A DNA stretch of 64,000 nt from Heliocidaris tuberculata (lineage: Eukaryota > Echinodermata > Echinoidea > Camarodonta > Echinometridae), in NCBI GenBank assembly GCA_025618425.1, contig CM046847.1:6789146-6853145 (forward strand), written 5' to 3'. The number at the start of each line of letters is the position of its first letter. The first letter of the stretch is position 1. The notes under the pieces were generated by a model, which did no database searches, was not told the DNA's origin, and saw nothing but the letters and a program-made list of their open reading frames with translations. Made by a program: the position numbers and the translations under genes. This document shows, piece after piece, positions 1 to 11,579 of the stretch.

Positions 1-298
1 TCTTGTCATGTTAAGTTCATCAACACAAGACGAATATCGGCGTAGCAAAGAGTGTAGTTTGCGGAAGTGGCGGCATCCCCTCCCCCCTTCTGAAAAATCT
101 TTACTCCGCCAGAAAACTCGATCCTGCATGGCTCTCGTTTAGGCAACACCATCTGAACAATTCAACACAAGAACACTATTAGAAGAGATGGACCTCGTCC
201 GATAAACTCGAATTTCAAAGATCTAAGATCTCTTTTTCTTATTTTGATAATAGCCATCATGTCCATAAGGAGCTGAGATTAAGATCCATGACTGGTTA

Positions 299-432
299 TA
301 CGTCAGTCACACCGCCATTCCGACTGCACACCGACCGGTAGCCGAAAAATATTGGCCAATCTGAGTAAGGTAATTTTTTTCCACGGTCTACTGTCGATCT
401 GGTTATAGGTTTCGTCGGTATGACTGGGTTAT
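299..432 (+). mobile_element. short MITE, TCACACCG family, copy 1
   Basis: The segment opens with gtcagtcacaccgcca and closes with gtcggtatgactggg, roughly inverted ends. It contains a core like ttggccaatctgagtaaggtaattttttt. Similar units lie at 5515-5640, 18022-18112 and, inverted, at 20636-20771. No coding capacity is visible. A non-autonomous DNA element is the simplest reading; the superfamily is not determined. Confidence 0.5.
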
Positions 433-1128
433 CAATCCTGTCTTTTCGTCATCTCAAGACGAGATGTTCGTAATCTCGTTTTCTTTGACCAAAAAAGCCG
501 ATTTGACGAGATAATGGTTCTTGTCTCCTCATCCCAATCATGTCCAAACGACAAGGTCCTGGATCTCACCACCTTCTCTTCTCTGTGACACTTTAAAGCT
601 TTCAGTATTTGTGCTAAAATGATGTTGAAAGTCAGCATGGAATGCTATAAAATAGACGAGAAATTTTCAGTCTTCTTTACTGTGCCATTTTGCATTGTTT
701 CTTATATTCCACAAAGGATGAGGAATAAACTCATTTTGCCTAGTTTGCACATTCCTTGTGGTAGTCCATTTTAAAGTTATTATAAGAACAGTATATTTTT
801 CTCTTCAAAACATTATTACTTAAAGTATCTGAAGATTCGTCACACAACCAGGTCTTGTTTTGAGGTCCATTGACAATAACATTGACAACAAATAAATCTG
901 GCACCCTCAAATCTTGCTAAGTTCCGACAGTTTCTCTCAACCGCTCATGTTTCATTAGTCATAAAAGCAGGATACCTTCATTGAATCATTGTCTTTAACA
1001 AAATTATTTCTTTGCTCAAAAATATCCTACAATTTATGAAACATGTTAAAAGGCTTTATATCTTGTATGTGAGGTCCAGTGTCATACAAAAGAAGATATC
1101 AACTTCAACAAGACATACACCTGGCAAG
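433..1128. other. 3' flank of the dopamine receptor gene
   Basis: This A+T-rich stretch lies directly downstream of the receptor stop codon on the minus strand. It probably holds the 3' UTR, but no clear poly(A) signal could be placed and no repeat or ORF worth annotating is visible. Confidence 0.3.
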
Positions 1129-2280
1129 CTATAATTTCCCACAAAAGAGGATTTTTCTGAAAGCGTTTCTGAACTCGCGGTTAAAAGTCGTATAAATGAT
1201 GGGATTGAGAATAGAATTACACCATCCTAACCACGTGACCACTTGGAATGCGACGGGGGAAACCGGACAGTTCGGACAAATCCCGAGGAGGACGTTGATA
1301 ATGAAAAATGGTAACCAGCAACAGATGAAGACGCCGACGACGATTGCAAGGACAAACGCGGCACGCCGTTCGCGGGAGACGGAAATTTGTCGCCGCCGAA
1401 CGAACGCGGGATGGTGGTGGTGATGGTTGATTGCGTTGGCTATTGCTAGCGTCGTGGGAGCGTCGTCCGTGATTAATGTCACACGCTTCGACTGCGGTTT
1501 AACCGATAAATGGTTATTGTCTGTTTGCACTTCTTCGCCAGTTTTATTTGCACCGTTAGCAGAATGACTTGTTTCATCGTTCGTTTTATCTGCAGCACTT
1601 AATTCCGTATTTTCCTGACTGATTTCTGATATGTGATGACTGTTTGCTGTGTTCGGGTCCAGAGTAAGAACACTCGGTTGCCCCTCACTGTTGCTTGTAC
1701 TAGCATTATTGTTTCCGTGATTGTTGCGATTGCTGCACGGTGTTGCTGTTGGGTTGCTACTTGTAGGGTTACTACTGGTGGCGCTGCTACTGCACGCTAG
1801 AGAACTGCCGTTGTTTCCTGCGCGTGTCGTTGCCTTAGCCGTGGCCGCTGGTACCGTCGAAACGCTCATGATCGCGGGACGAACTCGACGTCGACTGTGA
1901 TGTCGGGCTGCGACCAGGATTCTCTGGTAAACGATAAGAACGATGACACACGGGATATAAAACGAGACCATCGACGAGATGATAGCGAAGACGGGACTGA
2001 TGTTGAGCACGCAGAAATTGCTCGTCGTCGGGTCGTACCCGCCGACGAACAGGAGAGCGGGGATGCTGACGATGATGGAGAGAACCCAAGCCACGGTGAT
2101 CGCCACTGTGGCCATCAACGGCGTCCGACGGAGAGCGTACCAGACTGGACGGGTGATGGCCATGTAGCGGTCGAGAGCGATGACGCAGAGGTTCCAGATG
2201 GATGCCGTGCTCATGAGGACATCGAGACACACCCAGACATCGCAAAGGATTAGACCTAGTCGCCACTCACCAGCCAACTC
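1129..2280 (-). CDS. dopamine receptor exon 3 (TM3 to C-terminus)
   Basis: The exon starts after a pyrimidine-rich acceptor ending ctatcag at 2281. The first codons read E-L-A-G-E-W, so the codon at 2277 is TTG (Leu), not a start. Stop codon TAG is at 1131-1129. The third intracellular loop is rich in Ser, Thr, Asn and Ala and has a five-His run; it is far more variable than the helices, as is usual for this loop. Confidence 0.88.
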   Translation of the reverse strand, partial: ELAGEWRLGLILCDVWVCLDVLMSTASIWNLCVIALDRYMAITRPVWYALRRTPLMATVAITVAWVLSIIVSIPALLFVGGYDPTTSNFCVLNISPVFAIISSMVSFYIPCVIVLIVYQRILVAARHHSRRRVRPAIMSVSTVPAATAKATTRAGNNGSSLACSSSATSSNPTSSNPTATPCSNRNNHGNNNASTSNSEGQPSVLTLDPNTANSHHISEISQENTELSAADKTNDETSHSANGANKTGEEVQTDNNHLSVKPQSKRVTLITDDAPTTLAIANAINHHHHHPAFVRRRQISVSRERRAAFVLAIVVGVFICCWLPFFIINVLLGICPNCPVSPVAFQVVTWLGWCNSILNPIIYTTFNREFRNAFRKILFCGKL

Positions 2281-2497
2281 CTGATAGAGGGAGAAAATGG
2301 AAAGAGTCAGTATAATTTATATTTGTGCAGTTTGAATTTACCGAGGCTGAAATTTGAGAAGGGAGATGCCCTCGCTTTCTTTCATTCTTTATCTTGAGGG
2401 GGGGGGGGGGGGGTTGAAATGAATCTTGGGATTTGTAGTCTTCCCATATTCTTTAAATAGGACCCTGTCCAGTACCTCTTTTCTCATGTCACTTCGC

Positions 2498-2549
<52 letters not shown>

Positions 2550-4980
2550 GTCCCTCTCTCAACTTACCTTTATCCATTCAATATGTCCTTACATCAATCT
2601 ATCAATTTGCGTTGATTTATAATTCTTATAATTTCACCAAATTTCAATGCAAATCAAGCTACAATACGGTTACATAGCAGCCAGGGAAATGAATATACCT
2701 ACCGCCTACAGCCATGTCTGTTAATAGCTACAGTCATTGAAGTAGCATTTGAGCTAATCCATATTTCAATCGACCTACATACATGTTTGGGTTGATTGAT
2801 AAATCCTGCCATAATATACAGGGGTGTCGCTAGACCCTTTTTAGAGGATGGTGTGTCGTCAAATTTTCCAAAAAGCAAGCAAGCAAATTTTATTTTTAAA
2901 TGAAAGAAAAAAAAAAGGCAGTCGTCAGATTTTCAAATTTGGCAATAAGGGTTAGATAAAATAAATGGTCGTTATACATTATTTTTCAAATTTTCCGACA
3001 GATGTTCAAGAAGGTAATCACTTGTTGCATTTTGCCGACAGGCTATCAAACCTCACATTTGCCACCCCTTCTCACCCCATTGCCACCAAACAACCTGGTA
3101 TTGTTACTTGGATAGCAGCCAATGAATACAACTCACTTATATTGCGCCATCTATCTAGTTTAACTATTCCGAGGCGCATGATGAAAATGAGAGAAGCAAG
3201 AAGGTATAAATAGAATGGACTGAAGAATACCACAAATCTGTATTGAATTATGTTTCACTGTATGCTTTAGAAAAAAGTGCTGTTTTCAAATTTGACTTTA
3301 AAGAATCCTAAGTGTCTATGGAAGATATTAGGAGGTAAGTTGCTCCATAAACACGGCGCCGCAGCTATGAAGGCACGGTCAACAAGAGATGATTTCGTTC
3401 TTTGTACCACAAGAAGATTTTTGCCAGAAGAACGCAGACAACAGTGGCATGGCATTGCCGCAGACAGCTCTGCCAGCTATAGCCAGCGATACAATGATGT
3501 GGTATTGGAGCCAATCCATCTTTTAGTCAACCTATATATTTGTTATTGATTTATATCATCCCAAATTAATTTTTAAAAATCATTTAGTAACTTGAATAGC
3601 AGCCAGGGGCATAAAAATACCGCAATACAGCCATATCGGCTATAGCCAGGGAGACAACAATGAAGCAGTATTTGAGACAATCCATGTTTCAATCGAGTTA
3701 TAATTTTTTGCTTATATCACATTTTATCGTCCCAAATCTTTTCCAAAAAATTATTTAGTTACCTGAATAGCAGCCAGTGGCATGACAATGCCGCACACAG
3801 CCATATCAGCTATAGCCAGAGAGACTATGAAATAGTTGGCGACGATACGTAGAGGTGCAAAGCGAAAGACAGCGATGCATACCAGAGTGTTGCCGACGAG
3901 ACCACATAGCTGTGATAGGTGTGGTGGCAGGGAAAAGAGAGGAAAATAAATGAATTAAAAACTATTGATGAATTATATATCATCATCTAATAAAATTCAA
4001 CAATGGTAACGCCATGGTATGTTCAGTCAAGTGGTACATTTCTGCAGGGTAATTTAGATTAATGATTATGAAATTAATTATGGTCATATTTACCCAAAAC
4101 AGCCGAAACTGCAAAATTGCTTCAAAATGGCTGATTTTGTGAACAACTCTCCATTTGTTTTGTACACAGATTTTCAGATTTTCCCCATTATCTTTCAAGG
4201 TGCAGTTAATCTCCTTCTGAGCTCAACATATATAATGGGGAAATGTATTTTACACAACATATGTCGAGTTCAGGAGGAGACAAGGAGCACCCTGAGAGAT
4301 AATGGGGAAAATCTGAAAATCTGTGTACAAAACAAATGGAGAGTTGTTCACAAAATCAGCCATTTTGAAGCAATTTTGCCAATTTGAGGATCCCCATAGA
4401 AAGTAAAACGAGACTTTTCAAACTTCCATAACTCTCTCATTTTTTAACCAATTTTAATGAAACTTTTTGTAAAGTGCTTCTCTGAATTTTCACTTTCCAA
4501 TAACATTGATTCTCTCCTTGGGTTTTGGTTTCCTTTAATATAATTCTCCCTGAGAGCGCTCCGTTCATATTATATTACATCGGATTTAGAAAGAATACCA
4601 TAATAAAGCGTTCAGGTATTTGGGGAATTTCTTCCTATCGGATATCCATTCTCTTTACCGGGGTGGAGAGTGGCAAATGTAGATTAATGTTTTACCAAAG
4701 GACATTAGTGCCGTGACACTTAGTGGGGGGCTAACCTCGATAAGTGTATCATGCTATGTTCTAGCTTTCATTTTTATTGTACAGAAATAATAGTAATTTG
4801 TTAATAAAATTTGTCTTTTATTCGACTTCCATTCATGAAGGAATCGTCATAAACTTGCTGCGAAGCTTGGTAAAGACATCCTACTCCTGGCATAGATATA
4901 AAAGTACAGAGAAGATTCAGGTGATGATGAAATTTTTGAGAGAGGGAAGGAGAGAAGGAGAAAGGAGACTGAGGGAGAGG

Positions 4981-5020
<40 letters not shown>

Positions 5021-6589
5021 AAAAGTTGTGTCAAAATACTTTGGATATGAATGCCTGTCCGGTTGTATCTGTATTAGAGCGCTTGAAGTTTTTTTACGCT
5101 ATGGTACATCAAACAATAATTATAGAAAAATAATTAAGCAAAAATGACAGGGCCCATTAATTTTAATAGCTTCACATGAAAACCTTTGAAGAAAAGCAGC
5201 TTTAATAGATTATGTTTCAAGTGTGAAAGCTTTGCATGCTGCTTAGTAGAACAAGTCACACACGTCTTGACTCAAGTGTTTTAAAGAAACTCTCATTTTA
5301 CAGGAAGTACTATCATTTGGGGAAGCAGAACATCCTGGCTAGATGACAAAAGAAGACATTAAGAATCAGTGATAGTAGGGGGGATTCATTCAGGAGTGGA
5401 TCATGACATGCACTATTTCACATCAGTCTGGGGGAATGGATACAGGTGGAACACCCTGTCTGTGTTGTAGGTTTAACCAAGTGAGTCACACTAGGTATAC
5501 CCTCTCGTATATCTTAGTCACACAGCCAACATGGCCAAACCGACTCTACTCCGATTCCAAACCAACCGATTCTTGGCCATTCCGTGTAATGTAATTTTTT
5601 GTTCGGTCTGTTTTCGTTGGTGTGACTCGGGTGTAACAAGGGAGGAAGTTAATATGTCTTCTATTAAAAAAAAAAAAAAAAAAAAAAGATTAAAAGGAGA
5701 AATCCCCGTGGTGGGGGCAGGGGCATCGATCTGAATTTGGGTCAGTGTTCCAAGGGGTATTAACAGTTGATTCTAAAATCATGGGACAACCGTAAGATGC
5801 CCTCCTCCAGGCCCTGCCTCACCCTCCTCTCTCGATGCTCTCTATCGATGCCATCTGATTCATCTATCATTATGGGAAGAAAAGTTTCGTTTGATAAAAT
5901 TCTTATTTCTTAATGCATATCGGTCTTAGTTTTGTTGTTTGTTATCTTTACACCAAATTCGAATTTCCAAAGTTACTAGATTACTAAATTCCTGTAAGTA
6001 CCTCTATAGAAATCAACCAAACTACTGCAGAGAAAATTGTGGGAACTTAATCATAAGTCGCGTTCGCCAGGTTGATTTAACAACGAGAACAACTGCCCAT
6101 GAGATGGACAGCCATCAAGACTGACATTGTCCGTCGGGGGGGGGGGGGCTTCTGAAAAGTTCTCCGAAAGCTCACGAGACCGACGTACCGACAGCCTCAC
6201 AAGATATGTCGGTCTCACGGGCCTTCTGATAACACTTCTGAGGGTTCACTAGATCGTGGCTGTTTTTCTATAATCTGGGATGTCCAAGATAGTTTCAACC
6301 GGCGGTCCGGGGCTCATGCCATTCTCTATAAAACTATTGTCACTTTCGCTACCTTTCTACTTTTTTAAGGTATCGAAATACTTACCAGAACTAAAGGTAG
6401 AAGAACAAGTGCGACGATGTTGCGATTCGTGGGCGCAACGTCGGAATGGTCAGTCGTGCCGACGTCAGAGAGGTTGTGCGTCGTCTGAAACTCGATGAGG
6501 TCAGTGACGAGAAGAGGTGTTTCTGTGACAGGGAACCAGGGGTCGTACGACGTCCAGACAGCGCCGGGAAAGGTGGCTACTGACTCCAT
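1129..6589 (-). CDS. D2-like dopamine receptor, class A GPCR (three exons)
   Basis: Exons are 6589-6386, 3909-3763 and 2280-1129. All junctions are phase 0 with gt/ag ends, giving 500 residues. Exon 1 holds the extracellular N-terminus (glycosylation motif N39-L-S) and the start of TM1. Exon 2 completes TM1 (N75) and TM2 (SLAIADM, D103). Exon 3 carries GEW, C130, the amine-binding D137 in TM3, D154-R-Y, a TM5 serine cluster (ISSMVSFYIP), a long low-complexity third intracellular loop, CCWLPFF in TM6, and NPIIY from residue 476. The very short tail ends KILFCGKL. The C-x-x-C in extracellular loop 3 and the short Cys-ending tail favour D2-like dopamine receptors (Gi/o-coupled in that family) over alpha-2 adrenergic or octopamine receptors, which remain possible. 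The long third loop and short tail also suit Gi/o coupling. An acceptor-like site just upstream of the ATG suggests an unseen 5' UTR exon. Confidence 0.88.
2397..2546. repeat. poly-G tract, poly-C tract and (TC)n microsatellite
   Basis: A run of G starts near 2399. A run of C near 2497 passes directly into about 18 TC units. It lies in the intron next to receptor exon 3. Short reading frames across it are products of simple sequence. Confidence 0.95.
2673..2770 (-). pseudogene. decayed copy of receptor exon 2 (TM2 part)
   Basis: The sequence catagcagccaggga, followed by a degraded ccgcctacagccatgtctgttaa-like stretch, matches the donor-side half of the true exon at 3763-3835. It ends in a tatttgagcyaatcc-like junction seen in the other partial copies. 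It has stops and no usable donor, so it is a dead partial duplicate. Confidence 0.6.
3106..3131 (-). pseudogene. decayed exon 2 copy, left part, interrupted
   Basis: The stretch ttacttggatagcagccaatg aligns with the donor end of the true exon 2 (ttacctgaatagcagccagtgg). The homology stops here and resumes at about 3447, with a LINE fragment between. Confidence 0.5.
3132..3446 (-). mobile_element. 5'-truncated non-LTR retrotransposon 3' fragment
   Basis: On the minus strand the translation contains TKSSLVDRAFIAAAPCLW followed by a SNLPPNI-like motif. This matches the C-terminal tail of L2/CR1-like reverse transcriptase ORFs (compare GERSFTHSAALLWNKLP in the intact element at 57362-60772). The 3' side carries a ttatattgcgcc motif resembling the tail of that element. 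The fragment sits inside a decayed exon copy and is therefore younger than that duplication. Confidence 0.65.
3447..3522 (-). pseudogene. decayed exon 2 copy, right part
   Basis: ggcattgccgcagacagc and ctatagccagcgatacaatg match the exon 2 sequence that encodes TM2. The segment then runs into the shared tattggagccaatcc junction. It completes the copy begun at 3106. Confidence 0.5.
3590..3692 (-). pseudogene. decayed exon 2 copy, best preserved
   Basis: cttgaatagcagccaggggc and acagccatatcggctatagc are close to the true exon about 170 bp away. The copy lacks the TM1-coding half and has substitutions that break the frame. The downstream intron sequence is duplicated with it (repeated tcatcccaaat and atttagt motifs). 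Confidence 0.65.
3763..3909 (-). CDS. dopamine receptor exon 2 (end of TM1, TM2)
   Basis: This exon has 49 codons in one frame with acceptor ctatcacag and donor CAG|GTAACT. It encodes GNTLVCIAV and NYFIVSLAIADMAVCGIVMP, the TM1 end and TM2 of an aminergic receptor. It joins exon 1 and exon 3 without frame change. It is too short to stand out as an ORF. Confidence 0.88.
4111..4381. repeat. near-perfect palindrome (foldback/MITE-like)
   Basis: The arms 4111-4235 and 4258-4381 are reverse complements with few differences (for example gcaaaattgcttcaaaatgg against its complement at 4360-4379), around a centre near 4246. There is no coding content. It resembles hairpin MITEs, but no target duplication was identified. 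It lies in receptor intron 1. Confidence 0.8.
4655..4735 (-). mobile_element. SINE body fragment
   Basis: ggggtggagagtggcaaatg and a degraded copy of ttgccaaaagacgctagtgc match the body of the SINE at 44826-45112, in the same orientation. Only part of the body remains. Confidence 0.45.
4984..5020. repeat. (GA)n microsatellite
   Basis: An uninterrupted GA run lies within a wider purine-rich stretch (4930-5025). The reading frames through it are not genes. Confidence 0.95.
5515..5640 (+). mobile_element. short MITE, TCACACCG family, copy 2
   Basis: It runs from ttagtcacacagccaac to gttggtgtgactcggg. The core gattcttggccattccg and the motif tttttgttcggtct are shared with the copy at 20636-20771 read in reverse complement. 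It is inserted in receptor intron 1. Confidence 0.6.
6386..6589 (-). CDS. dopamine receptor exon 1 (N-terminus, start of TM1)
   Basis: The ATG at 6589 opens 68 codons ending NIVALVLLPLVL, then a strong GTAAGT donor. There is no signal peptide, as is usual for aminergic receptors. An N-L-S glycosylation motif sits at residue 39. The acceptor-like TTTCACAG upstream, ending at 6603, suggests that the 5' UTR begins in another exon. Confidence 0.82.
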
Positions 6590-6602
6590 TCCTTACTGAA
6601 CC

Positions 6603-7325
6603 CTGTGAAACATGAATGGAAATGGATTGAATATCAGTTTATGATATCATCAATTTGTCAGATTTGAGTTCCTCAGATTTGAATAATTTCACAACTTCCA
6701 CCAAATCATTTCATTCAAATTCAAGGAAAAGCCAGTTTGACTGAATACATAAAGAAAACATTGAAAGTTAGATTGAGAAAAACCGACGGAGAATAAAACC
6801 GGCCTACACCATCAATAACATCATATCAGACGAGTATACGTGTCTTCTAAATTGCAGCAAGTAAGTTGGCCGTCTGTGGTTAACACATGAAAGTCATTTT
6901 CACATTGGACGCTTGATCCACGAGAATGTGGTATAAACCTGATTACGGTTAGCGGACACCGTAAGGGCCTTGACCATGATTTTGAGTTTATCCAAAAGAT
7001 GATCCACATAGTCCATAAAATAAAGGCACATAGTCCATAGAATGAGAGCGAGGTTGCAGTGACGTACAATGCGTCCAGCACTAGTATCACGAAGGGGAGG
7101 GAAGGGGTGAACTGGTCTTGGGAGGTGGGTGAAATGCGAGAGTGGAGGGAGTGTTCATCCTATTTTTAAAAGTTTCCCTCTCACTCTCCCTGTATTCATG
7201 TCCCTTTCTCTCTTTTTCCTTCCTATTCTTTTTGCCATCCGATGTGGCGGGGGGGGGGGGGAAGTCCCAGGCTCCCGTGGTTACGTCACTGCGAGGGTGT
7301 GAAGTACGTAGAATAAGTTGCATTT
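6603..7325. other. upstream flank of the receptor gene
   Basis: No promoter element or coding exon could be recognised. The stretch includes a G run near 7248 next to pyrimidine-rich sequence. Confidence 0.3.
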
Positions 7326-7660
7326 AATTCATGTGATTTACGAATCTCTCTCTCTTTCTCTCTCTCACACGCACACCCCTTTGTTGGGGTCAATTTCTCT
7401 CTCTCTCTCACACACACTCTCACTCTCATTTTCAATCCATCTTCTTCCCCTTCTCCTTAACTCTCTATCCTCTCCCTCATATTATCCTTTTTCTCTCTCA
7501 AACATACGCACATCCACACCCACACATTCTTTCTCTTAACCTTTTATTATTTTCCGTGTTCACATTATCATTCAAACCAGACACGGGCACACGGGCGGAT
7601 CAATTATTTTGTGTGTGTGGGGGGGGGGGGGGGGGGGGGGGGTGGGGAGGGGGCACAATC
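7326..7660. repeat. TC/CA-rich simple repeats and long poly-G tract
   Basis: TC and CACACA units alternate from 7346 to 7535. A G run of more than 20, broken by single T and A, starts near 7618. Apparent ORFs here follow from base composition. Confidence 0.9.
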
Positions 7661-9015
7661 CAGAAAATTTTCTGGCAAGGATGGAAAGAGAAGAAAACGT
7701 TTTCACAAAAAGGTGATAAGACTGCAAGTCCCACTACATGTACATCCCTTATCAATCAGTTTTTGCCTCTTGCAATAGGTCTGAAAGGGATTTGTCTTGG
7801 GGATATTAATGATTAAAAATAAACAATTCCGTGAGGCAATTTGAACAAGTACAGTCTTTTAGTTTTACTATGTATATGTAGACAAGGCTGTCACGTGCTT
7901 AATCTGAAGTGAAAATCACAAAGTCATGTGACAGGGAAAAGTACACCTATATACGTCACAGGATGAGATTAAGAATAGGAGTTTAGTAAATATGCAACGG
8001 CGTTAACGGCTCTTCCTACAGTCATGGTCACACCCCCACTAATTATGACCCACTATGGTCATGTGTTAAAAATGAACAGTCAAAAATTTAATGAAAACCC
8101 AAAGTTAAGAATAAGACCTCTCATGCTTACATCATCATTAGGTGATTTAGGTCACATATTTACCTTTACTTCCTGATGTATTTAGGCACATTTTTCGGCT
8201 GGATTTTCTTTTATATGGCCTGAAATAAGACTATCAAGGAACGTGATCATTGACTGCTTCAGATTTTTTACTAATAGATAAGTCTCCATAAAACTCAACT
8301 GGCACTCAGTCTGGCTGTCCCAAAGGGCTCATCTGAAGCGCCAGTGATCCCTTTTTCTCCGCATATCATAAACATTGATCTAATGTGTAACAATCGTTTT
8401 ATATGATTATTCTTTTCCAACCACTGCATCATTTTTGCGTACGATCAGCTTAGGGAAATTCCCTTTTCCCGGACCTATTTACAGGGGTGCGTCCCATTGG
8501 GTTTTTTACGAAGAAAATGAGACTCAGGGGTTGAATAACAAGCTAAAAAATGTAGATATCTTGAAGAGTGTGGTTATTTGACTTTAATGTGAATCAGTTG
8601 GTTTTGTTTTGCGAGACCAATTGCCTTGCGCTAGAAAGATGTTAATGTAAACGTTTAAGTTGCTAAAAAATGAGAAATTATAGAAATATAGCACATACAA
8701 AATAGTAACCAAAAGGCACTTTTTAGCTGCTTAAATAAGAATGAAAGCGATTCTATTGTCCGTAACTCCCTTTCTTCAAATACTTGTAAACGCATGTTTG
8801 TATAAACATACTGCAAAATTCAAGCAAAAATATTATCCTCTGCTAAGAAAATTCTTTATTTTTGTCTCATGTCTGCTTCCAAAAGCGTTTCATGATGGAT
8901 TCAGAAAAAAATATCAAATGATTTACTTTTTGAGAGAAGCAATTTACTTGATGTATTTTTTTTTTTCGGAGTGGATTTTTGTACATAACTCAAACAGTGT
9001 TTGAGTTCCATAATA
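7661..9015. other. no recognisable feature
   Basis: A+T-rich unique-looking sequence without convincing coding, RNA or transposon signals. Confidence 0.3.
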
Positions 9016-10010
9016 CATGTAGTGTGGTTATTGACCTTGAAAACAAAATCATGTAGGATTTGTATTGTATTGAAATTTATCACCATATTCGGGTGCAGAA
9101 CATTAATAATTTAGTTTTCTGAAGGATTTCATGATCTTTGGATAATCCACATGTAAATTTTCGTGTTTAAAACGCTGAAGGAAAATGATTGTTATATGAG
9201 GTCTTTGACATGTCTTTAATGTTTTATCAAGCATAAGTGGTTAACCATTTCAGGACAGGAATTATTCAAGCCAGGGCTAAATTGATCACATTTCGTTCTT
9301 CATATTGGCAAAAATAATATTTCTCTTTTAGTGCTACATGGTTCTAATAAGGTTTAACGTCTTTGAGAACAGTAAACATGGTTATGAATTTCGTCGAAAA
9401 GTTGAAAAATTGCAAATTTTAATGAAAAACAATGATTTTGAGCCTCTCAATGTGTTGCATATTATAAGGGTTTCAAAGTTTATTCTTTATTTTAAAATTC
9501 CAGGCATCAAACACAATATGGTCATGCAATAACAATGGACATAATGTATGCAGAAAGTTTTGTTCTTTCTACTAATGCATCTGGTATATTTTTTAGAGCT
9601 CTGAATCAAAAGTTATTGAGCCAAACCACAAAATGTGGTCAATTGTCTCGAAAGGGTTAATGAACTTTGAAAATTAGATTTATGTTCTATATTGTTATAC
9701 CACTCGTCACTACATTCGGGTGCAGGGCATTATCGATTTAGTTTTCTGAGGGATATGTCACGTTCTTTGGATAATTTAAAGACCAAGATTTGAATATTAA
9801 TTCTTTGTCTTAAACATTTCGGAATTAATTTTGTTAAGCCCTAACAGTGTTAACCATTAAATTCTAATATATAGTGTGGTTAATTGACTTTCAAAATTGA
9901 GAAGATACCATACTGTTATCATCACCGCATTCCAATGCAAAAATATTGGGGGATTTAGTTTTTGAAAGGAAGTCACGATCTGAGGATAATAATAATATCT
10001 AAAAGCAGAG
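9016..10010. repeat. three imperfect repeats of a ~130-170 bp unit
   Basis: Copies near 9020-9180, 9640-9830 and 9875-10005 share gtgtggtta-ttgactt, then ttcgggtgcaggcatta, then atttagttttctga and ttggataat motifs in the same order. The copies are well diverged, so the duplication is old. Function unknown. Confidence 0.6.
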
Positions 10011-10307
10011 CATAATCTCGGAAACGGAAGGAAATGTGTTGAATTCGTCATTATTCTGTCTAAATCTATGGAAATGTGTTGAATTCCTCATTATTTTGTC
10101 TCTGTCTTTGTCTGATCAATTATATAAATCGAATTGAACTGCAATCATGGCAATGCAAGGTGCAGTAATGGTTTGGAGAGGTTATATTAGATTAAAGGAA
10201 AGACATAATTTAATTTTGATTCGCAGCTAGTCATCTGCTTCTTACATTATACGCTTTCAGCATCATGTGAGTGGCTTGCTTGAGAGACGCAACGTCTCTC
10301 AAGCTTG

Positions 10308-10470
10308 AGACCCCCCCCCCTCCCGATGCCAACTTCTCTCTCTTATTGTCTCTGTCTTTCTGCCCCCCCCCCCTCTCTCTCTCTCTCTATTTCTCTCACT
10401 TTCTCTCTCTTTATCTCTTTCTATCTCTCTCTCACACCCTCTCTCCCTCCCTCTCTCACTTTCTTTCTAC
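10308..10470. repeat. poly-C runs and (TC)n microsatellite
   Basis: C runs near 10311 and 10364 are followed by TCTCTC and TTTCTC units to about 10465. Confidence 0.9.
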
Positions 10471-10606
10471 TCAAATTACAACACTGAATGAGAATACTTT
10501 TTAAAACTTCAAGTACCGATTTTTCCTTCAAATGTTGTGAAAAGTATATGCCCCATTCATACAAATGTGAAAAAAAAATATCAAAAGAGTCAGATAGTAC
10601 TTTTAA

Positions 10607-11142
10607 AGGGAAAATCCATCCTTGTATTAAGTTGATTTGAATAAAAGAATAAAAATGAGAGAAACACATTAGTGAAAGTTTGAGCGAAATCCAATGAAAT
10701 ATAAAGTTATGAATTTTTGAAGTTGTAATGAATCGAACATAAGTTGGCAACTCCGTGATGTATCTTGCGAGCTCCCCTCCCATTTGTTCAGTACAGAAAA
10801 TCTCATGATTTTTCATTTTCTTAGTATTTGATGAAGGAATAGATTTGTTTCATACAAGTTTTGTGTGGAAACATAATGAGCAATGATTATATCTAAGGTG
10901 CATGTATGATTGAATATTTTCTTTCGAGAAAATGGAAATTAATGATTCTTTGGGTGTAGGGCGAATGGGAAAGGAGCTCGCAAGATACGTCACGGAGTTG
11001 CCAATTTGTGTTTGATTGATTACAACTGCAAAAATTCATAACTTTCTTATTTCTTATCGTATTTTGCTCAACCTTCACTTATCTGTTTCTTTAAGTTTCT
11101 GCTCCCTTTAAAAACAACTTGTAATCAGGGTGGACTTCCCCT
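10607..11142. mobile_element. TTAA-flanked MITE (piggyBac-like)
   Basis: TTAA at 10603-10606 and at 11143-11146 flank inverted ends beginning AGGGRAARTCCAYCC. Long inner arms are also complementary: cggagttgcc and gagctcgcaagata on the right match their complements at 10745-10775. No transposase is present. Same end type as the element at 50063-50560. TTAA targets plus these ends suggest piggyBac-type mobilisation (inference). Confidence 0.75.
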
Positions 11143-11404
11143 TTAAAGTTCACTGTCAGCTACTATCACGTTGTATGGATGATCTTTTATGTCTGTCAGA
11201 ATCATGTTGATCTGTTTATTGCGAAAGTATTTATGATGGCTTTTGAAGAAAATGCGTTGGTCTGGTTATATTTCAACACGTTCTCGCATTTGGGTTTGGG
11301 ATTTAGAGATTGAAAGAATGTATACTGTCTTCAATTATTATCCCAATGTCTCTTTCAGGTTCATGAGATATGAAAGCTTGTATATCTAATGATCTGTTGT
11401 CTTT

Positions 11405-11495
11405 GTCTTTTTCCCTCTCTCTTTCTTTCTCTCTCTCTCTCTCTCTCTTTCTGCCTTTTTTGTTCTCTCTCTCTCTTTCCGTCTCTCTCTTTGCA
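11405..11495. repeat. (TC)n-rich microsatellite
   Basis: Interrupted TCTCTC runs of about 90 bp. Confidence 0.9.
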
Positions 11496-11579
11496 AACAA
11501 TTCAGGCGTACCCAACCCAGACACCTTGAAATTGTCACCTTCTTTCCTATACTATCACCATGCTTTAAGTTGAATAATA

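Noticed and set aside
1835..2266. Open frames overlapping receptor exon 3 on both strands
   Set aside because: Shadows of the GC-richer receptor coding sequence; no domain in those frames.
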